This document shows, piece by piece, positions 59,499 through 64,000 of a stretch of DNA of 64,000 nt (within the stretch, counting starts at the first letter, position 1; every line of letters begins with the position of its first letter). The notes under the pieces are model-generated. The model did not search any database, was not told the DNA's origin, and saw only the letters and a list, made by a program, of their open reading frames with translations. Both the position numbers and the translations under genes were made by a program. The stretch comes from Thalassovita sp. (GTDB lineage: Bacteria > Pseudomonadota > Alphaproteobacteria > Rhodobacterales > Rhodobacteraceae), in the NCBI GenBank assembly GCA_017792425.1, contig CP051233.1:1-64000 (forward strand), read 5' to 3'.

Positions 59499-60774
59499 CG
59501 GCACGGTTTTCTCGGATCTCACCGATCAGGATGGCGCGGAAATCATTCACGTTGGTGCCGGTCGGCCCGGGGACGAACAGCCCGTCCACGGCGTCGAAGG
59601 CTGTCCACGAGTCGTTGTTCGCCAACGCCTGTGCAGGATCTATGCCTGCCTGCCGCATGGCCGCTGCCGTTGCGCCGTCGGCGAACGCGCCCGCGTTGTC
59701 CTCGGACCCGTCAATACCGTCCGTGTCGGCCGCGAGGGCGGTGATATCGGGCTGGCCCTCAACCTCCAGCGCCAGAGACAACAGGAACTCGCTGTTGCGC
59801 CCGCCCTTGCCGACGCCGCGCAGGGTGACGGTGGTTTCGCCGCCCGACAGGATCACGACCGGAGGGGCGAAGGGCCGTCCGCGGGTGGCCACCTCTCGGG
59901 CGATGGCGGCATGGACCTTGGCGACCTCTCGGGCCTCGCCCTCTATTGCGTCGGACAGGATGACGGCGGGGATGCCGGCGACCTGCGCCGTCGCCGCAGC
60001 GGCTTCCAGCGATTTGGCGGCAGAGGCGATGACCCGGACGGTATTGCGCTGAAAGCGGGGATCGTCCGGCGCGGGTGCGTCCTGCGGCGCGTCTTGCAGG
60101 AAGGTGGCGATCCTGTCCGGCAGGTCAATGCCGAAGTCACGCACCGCCGCCAATGCCTGCGCCCTGCCTACGTTGTCCGGCACGGTGGGGCCGCTTGCCA
60201 CCTGCGCGGGATCATCCCCCGGCACATCGGACACGATCAGGCTGACCACACGGGCCGGATGGGCTGCGGCAGCCAGTCGCCCGCCCTTGATCCGGCTGAC
60301 CTGCTTGCGCACCGCGTTCATGGCGCTGATCGGGGCGCCGCTGGCCAGCAACGCACGGTTCAGGTCGACTTCGTCCTGCAGTGTCAGACCGTCGGACGGG
60401 GCCGCCAGCAGGGCCGACCCACCGCCGCAGATCAGCGCCACGACCAGATCGTCGGGGGTCAGGCCGGAAACCGCGCTGAACAGCGCATCGGATGCGGCCA
60501 GCCCGGCGGGGTCCGGCACCGGGTGCGCGGCCTCTAGAACCTGGATGGTCCGGCAGGGGCAGGCATATCCATATCGTGTCACGACCACGCCTTCGAGAGG
60601 GCCATCCCACAGGTCTTCGAAGGCGGCCGCCAGTTGCGCTGCCCCCTTGCCGGCGCCCACGACGATGGTGCGCCCCTTCGGCCTGTCGGGCAGATATGCG
60701 GCCAGCGCGGTTTTCGGGTCCGCCGCCCGGATTGCGGCCTGAAACAAGCCCGTCAGAAATGCGCGGTCATCCAT
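59488..60774 (-). CDS. Glycerate 2-kinase (DUF4147/MOFRL type)
   Basis: The 428-residue enzyme phosphorylates glycerate to 2-phosphoglycerate. Motifs: IVVGAGKGAAQLAAAF, LICGGGSALLAAPSDGLTL, VRKQVSRIKGGRLAAAAHPA (in part), VSDVPGDDP and the C-terminal MOFRL part LSGGETTVTLRGVGKGGRN, AADTDGIDG. It serves glyoxylate, glycine or tartronate-type routes. Followed by the overlapping MAPEG gene. Confidence 0.93.
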   Translation of the reverse strand: MDDRAFLTGLFQAAIRAADPKTALAAYLPDRPKGRTIVVGAGKGAAQLAAAFEDLWDGPLEGVVVTRYGYACPCRTIQVLEAAHPVPDPAGLAASDALFSAVSGLTPDDLVVALICGGGSALLAAPSDGLTLQDEVDLNRALLASGAPISAMNAVRKQVSRIKGGRLAAAAHPARVVSLIVSDVPGDDPAQVASGPTVPDNVGRAQALAAVRDFGIDLPDRIATFLQDAPQDAPAPDDPRFQRNTVRVIASAAKSLEAAAATAQVAGIPAVILSDAIEGEAREVAKVHAAIAREVATRGRPFAPPVVILSGGETTVTLRGVGKGGRNSEFLLSLALEVEGQPDITALAADTDGIDGSEDNAGAFADGATAAAMRQAGIDPAQALANNDSWTAFDAVDGLFVPGPTGTNVNDFRAILIGEIRENRADEL

Positions 60775-60909
60775 GTTCTTTTCCTTCGTCCCCTATAACG
60801 GAGCGTGTCTGCGCGGAATCTGCAAGCTCGATTTGGGATGCGGGACGGTTTGTGTTACCCTCCAGACCATAGGCCAGACAACCGGACACAGGACGGAGCG
60901 GCCAGAAAA

Positions 60910-60941
60910 CTGGACTTAACAAAGGCGACAACTGGACCTAT
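60910..60941 (+). promoter_or_regulatory. CTGGAC direct repeats upstream of tpa, TauR-like site
   Basis: CTGGACTTAA (60910-60919) and CTGGACCTAT (60932-60941) are direct repeats 22 bases apart, about 85 bases before the tpa start. MocR-type TauR is known in Rhodobacter capsulatus to activate tpa through such direct repeats, as far as I recall. No tauR gene is in this window. Confidence 0.6.
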
Positions 60942-61024
60942 TCCAGACGCCAAGGTGCGTGTGTAATGGCCCGGTATCAACCGCGTCGCAGCGCGGCCTT
61001 TCCCTTGCAAAACGGAGCCCCCCA

Positions 61025-62422
61025 ATGGATGGCAATCTGGACAACGATATTCGCGCCGTCGTGGACGCAGACCGCGCCCATGTCTGGCACCACCTGACCC
61101 AGCACAAACCCTTTGAGACCGCGGACCCGCGCATCATCATCGAGGGTAAGGGCATGCGCGTGTGGGACCAGAACGGCAAGGAATACCTGGATGCCGTATC
61201 TGGTGGCGTCTGGACGGTGAACGTAGGCTATGGCCGGGCGCAGATCGCGGACGCGGTGCGCGACCAGTTGATGAAGCTGTGCTATTTCGCGCAGTCGGCG
61301 GGGTCTATTCCCGGATCGATGTTCGCGCAGCAGTTGATCTCGAAAATGCCGGGGATGAGCCGGGTGTATTATACCAACTCGGGGTCCGAAGCGAACGAGA
61401 AGGCGTTCAAGATGATCCGCCAGATCGCCCACAAGAAATACGGCGGCAAGAAGAACAAAATCCTGTACCGCGACCGCGATTACCACGGCGGCACGCTGGC
61501 AGCGATGTCGGCGGGCGGGCAGGACGAGCGCAACATGCAGTATGGCCCCTTTGCCCCCGGTTTCGTCCGGGTGCCGCATTGCATGGAATACCGCAAGGAG
61601 GAACTGGGGCTGGGGCATCTGTCGGGCCGCGAATTCGGCATTGCGGCGGCCAACCTGATCGAAGAGGTGATCCTGCGCGAAGGCCCCGATACCGTGGGCG
61701 GGCTGTGTCTGGAACCGATCACCGCCGGTGGCGGCGTCATCACCCCGCCCGAAGGTTACTGGGAACGCGTGCAAGAGATTTGCAAGAAATACGACATCCT
61801 GCTGCACATTGACGAGGTCGTCTGCGGCATCGGACGCACCGGCACCCATTGGTTCGGCTATCAGCACTATGGCATCCAACCCGATTTCGTGACGATGGCG
61901 AAGGGCGTCGCCTCTGGCTATGCGGCGATTGCGATCTGTGTGACCACGGAAGAGGTGTTCGAGGCGTTCAAATCGGACCCAACGGACAAGCTGGACCATT
62001 TCCGCGATATTTCCACCTTCGGCGGCTGCGTGGCCGGACCCGCCGCGGCGCTGGAAAACATGAAGATCATCGAGGACGAGGGCCTGCTGGAAAACTGCAC
62101 CCTGATGGGCGAACGGATGATGGGCAACCTGCGGGCGCTGATGGACAAGCATTCGGTCATCGGGGACGTGCGCGGCAAGGGTCTGTTCCTTGGCGTGGAG
62201 CTGGTGCAGGACCGCGACACCAAGGAACCGGTCGCGGAAAAGGACGTGGCCGCCGTGGTCGCCGCCTGCGGTGCCGCAGGCGTGATCATCGGAGCGTCCA
62301 ACCGGTCGGTTCCGGGACGCAACAACGGGCTGTACTTTTCACCCGCGCTGATCATCACACCAGAGGACGTGGACCTGATCACCGATGCGGTGGACAAGGC
62401 GCTGACACAGGTTTTCGGCTGA
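61025..62422 (+). CDS. tpa: Taurine-pyruvate aminotransferase
   Basis: The 465-residue PLP enzyme converts taurine and pyruvate to sulfoacetaldehyde and alanine. It is a class III (omega) aminotransferase with YYTNSGSEANEKAFKMIRQ, RDRDYHGGTLAAM, LLHIDEVVCGIGRTG and the PLP lysine in FVTMAKGVASGYAAI. The N-terminus MDGNLDNDIRAVVDADRAHV (in part) is typical of Roseobacter Tpa. The direct repeats upstream and the SoeA-like gene downstream fit taurine catabolism; the sulfoacetaldehyde acetyltransferase gene (xsc) is not in view. Confidence 0.92.
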   Translation: MDGNLDNDIRAVVDADRAHVWHHLTQHKPFETADPRIIIEGKGMRVWDQNGKEYLDAVSGGVWTVNVGYGRAQIADAVRDQLMKLCYFAQSAGSIPGSMFAQQLISKMPGMSRVYYTNSGSEANEKAFKMIRQIAHKKYGGKKNKILYRDRDYHGGTLAAMSAGGQDERNMQYGPFAPGFVRVPHCMEYRKEELGLGHLSGREFGIAAANLIEEVILREGPDTVGGLCLEPITAGGGVITPPEGYWERVQEICKKYDILLHIDEVVCGIGRTGTHWFGYQHYGIQPDFVTMAKGVASGYAAIAICVTTEEVFEAFKSDPTDKLDHFRDISTFGGCVAGPAAALENMKIIEDEGLLENCTLMGERMMGNLRALMDKHSVIGDVRGKGLFLGVELVQDRDTKEPVAEKDVAAVVAACGAAGVIIGASNRSVPGRNNGLYFSPALIITPEDVDLITDAVDKALTQVFG

Positions 62423-62446
62423 CCCGCACATCCGCCAGACATTCGG

Positions 62447-62475
62447 AAAAGGCCAGCAACACCTGCTGGCCTTTT
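62447..62475 (+). terminator. Terminator after tpa
   Basis: AAAAGGCCAGCA / TGCTGGCCTTTT forms a 12-bp stem with an ACACC loop, 25 bases after the tpa stop. The rest of the 332-base gap before soeA holds an AT-rich stretch (62585-62620) likely to carry its promoter, and no gene. Confidence 0.88.
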
Positions 62476-62754
62476 CAAGTTTTCCGTCGTGCCGGGTGCC
62501 TGTCCGAATCGACATTCTGGGAAATGTGCCACCGGAAGCGATGAAGGAAATACATTGTTTTCAACGCGCTGACGGCTGACATCCGCAAACATTCAAATTT
62601 TTATACACATATTGATCCGATCATGGCAGCATGCGGAACAACCCGGTTGCGCCGCTGGAAAGTTGAGGAGCTTTCCCACGGTTCGGGGGCCTGAACATGA
62701 CATCCCCGCATGACCATCGCGGGGCGGGAAGCTCTGGGAGGAAGCGGACCGACA

Positions 62755-64000
62755 ATGACTGCACAGCCAACGCTGAACCTGTCCCCGGCGGTATCCGACG
62801 AGATTCGCAAGACCACTTGCTACATGTGCGCCTGCCGTTGCGGGATCAACGTGCACATGAAGGACGGCAAGGTCGCCTATATCGAAGGCAACCGCGATCA
62901 TCCGGTGAACCAGGGTGTCCTGTGCGCCAAGGGGTCTGCGGGCATCATGCAGGTGAATGCCCCGTCGCGCCTGCGCAAACCGCTCAAGCGGGTGGGGCCG
63001 CGCGGGTCGGGCGAGTTTCAGGAAATATCCTGGCCCGAGGCGCTGCAACTGGCCGTCGGCTGGCTGGAACCGATCCGGCATGACTCGCCCGAGAAGCTGG
63101 CGTTTTTTACCGGCCGCGATCAATCCCAGAGTTTCACGAGTTTCTGGGCACAGAACTATGGCACGCCGAATTATGCCGCGCACGGAGGGTTCTGTTCGGT
63201 CAACATGGCGGCGGGCGGCATTTATACCATGGGCGGTGCGTTCTGGGAATTCGGACAGCCCGACTGGGACCACACGAAACTGTTCCTGCTGTTCGGCGTG
63301 GCCGAGGATCACGACAGCAACCCGATCAAGAAAGGCATCGGCAAGATCAAGGCGCGCGGGGCCAAGGTGATCGGGGTGAACCCCGTCCGGTCCGGCTATA
63401 ACGCGGTGGCGGATGAATGGGTCGGGATCACCCCCGGCACCGACGGGCTGTTCATCCTGTCACTGATCCATGAACTGATGAAGGCCGGAAAGATTGACCT
63501 GGACTATCTGGCGCGGTTCACCAATGCGCCGGTTCTGATCGACGCGGATACCGGGCTTTTGCTGCGCGACAATGATGACAAGCCTCTGGTTATCGACAGC
63601 GTCACCGGAAAGCCAACCGCCTTCGATCAGAAGGGGGTACGCCCGAACCTGGCCGCAACGCTGAACAAGGACGGCAAGACGCATCGGACCGTCATGGCGC
63701 TGATGGCCGAAAAGTACCTTGATCCACAATACGCCCCCGAAGCAGTGGCAGCGCGTTGCGGTATCCCGGCGGACAAAATACGCAAGGTAGCCGCCGAACT
63801 GGCTCGCGTCGCCTTTGACGAAGCGTTCGAACTGCCGCAGCCCTGGACGGATTTCCGCGGGGATCGGCACGAGACGATGATCGGTCGACCGGTTTCCATG
63901 CACGCCATGCGCGGGATCAGCGCCCATTCCAACGGGTTTCAGACCTGCCGCGCGCTGCATGTGCTGCAAATCCTGCTGGGTACGGTCGAGGTGCCCGGCG
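62755..64000 (+). CDS. soeA: Molybdopterin oxidoreductase catalytic subunit, SoeA-like (3' end outside window)
   Basis: The first 415 residues of a large DMSO-reductase-superfamily enzyme are present. The N-terminal [4Fe-4S] motif is intact (Cys22, Cys25, Cys29, Cys57), and Cys147 in HGGFCSVNM is the likely molybdenum ligand. There is no Tat signal, so it acts on the cytoplasmic side. It resembles SoeA of the cytoplasmic sulfite dehydrogenase SoeABC. Placement after tpa fits oxidation of sulfite from taurine. Thiosulfate/polysulfide reductase is an alternative. GGGAGGAAG precedes the ATG. Confidence 0.85.
   Translation, partial: MTAQPTLNLSPAVSDEIRKTTCYMCACRCGINVHMKDGKVAYIEGNRDHPVNQGVLCAKGSAGIMQVNAPSRLRKPLKRVGPRGSGEFQEISWPEALQLAVGWLEPIRHDSPEKLAFFTGRDQSQSFTSFWAQNYGTPNYAAHGGFCSVNMAAGGIYTMGGAFWEFGQPDWDHTKLFLLFGVAEDHDSNPIKKGIGKIKARGAKVIGVNPVRSGYNAVADEWVGITPGTDGLFILSLIHELMKAGKIDLDYLARFTNAPVLIDADTGLLLRDNDDKPLVIDSVTGKPTAFDQKGVRPNLAATLNKDGKTHRTVMALMAEKYLDPQYAPEAVAARCGIPADKIRKVAAELARVAFDEAFELPQPWTDFRGDRHETMIGRPVSMHAMRGISAHSNGFQTCRALHVLQILLGTVEVPG

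Noticed and set aside
62697..63083. Short frame overlapping the start of soeA
   Set aside because: It runs in another frame through the [4Fe-4S] motif region; the soeA frame is continuous from a good ribosome-binding site to the window edge.

Overview
The window is GC-rich chromosomal DNA from an alphaproteobacterium, most likely a Rhodobacteraceae member of the marine Roseobacter type. The signs are a DinB with the four-cysteine N-terminal extension common in this family, the 41-residue L36 of alphaproteobacteria, a taurine-pyruvate aminotransferase (Tpa) followed by a SoeA-like molybdoenzyme, separate saccharopine-dehydrogenase-type genes, an MlaA/MlaC pair, and dense head-to-tail operons with ATGA stop/start overlaps. 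This placement rests on recognition of families, not on a database search. I see no prophage, insertion sequence, CRISPR array or rRNA operon.

Layout. 1-5.4 kb: an AT-rich intergenic stretch with DnaA-box-like and GANTC sites, then msrQ-msrP (periplasmic methionine sulfoxide repair), a membrane-anchored glutamate-synthase-like protein, a DUF302 protein, and a divergent quinone reductase/HxlR regulator pair. 5.4-13.8 kb: clpB, pyrF, a Nudix hydrolase, dinB, an N-formylglutamate amidohydrolase, tRNA-Val(GAC), rpmJ, and a secreted protein with a degenerate caspase fold and two peptidoglycan-binding domains. 13.8-25.4 kb: one minus-strand operon with a LIV-type ABC importer, two acyl-CoA ligases and an embedded 75-residue membrane protein, facing a divergent hybrid histidine kinase/response regulator pair. 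25.4-31.3 kb: a WGR mini-protein, an M20 amidohydrolase, a histidine phosphatase, two saccharopine-dehydrogenase-type genes, a tandem pair of small secreted paralogues, and a DUF3775 protein.

31.3-38.7 kb: rmuC-mutL, glnK-amtB and a class A penicillin-binding protein. 38.7-40.9 kb: a lower-GC pocket with a MATE exporter coupled to a glyoxalase-related protein. 41-45.6 kb: mlaA-mlaC (outer-membrane lipid asymmetry) divergent from a type I secretion ABC/HlyD pair. 45.7-53.3 kb: RidA, GDPD, a FemAB/GNAT-like protein, pterin dehydratase, peroxiredoxin, a ferredoxin-reductase-type flavoprotein, rsmD, and a SulP transporter with a tandem-USP protein. 53.6-60.8 kb: DUF2189, map, sfsA, a CinA-like/GNAT/AhpD/OmpA operon, MAPEG and glycerate 2-kinase. 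61-64 kb: tpa behind CTGGAC direct repeats that resemble TauR sites, then soeA, cut by the window edge. Together these suggest taurine catabolism, with the released sulfite oxidised by SoeABC.

The most unusual signals lie mostly outside protein families. They are a 43-bp intergenic hairpin repeat present twice with a compensatory base-pair change; a hairpin that buries the msrP ribosome-binding site; tandem small secreted paralogues with near-identical 5' coding sequence and a compound stem-loop just upstream of one; a pseudo-caspase envelope protein; and a GANTC/DnaA-like cluster at the left edge. All coordinates, repeats and motifs were read by eye.
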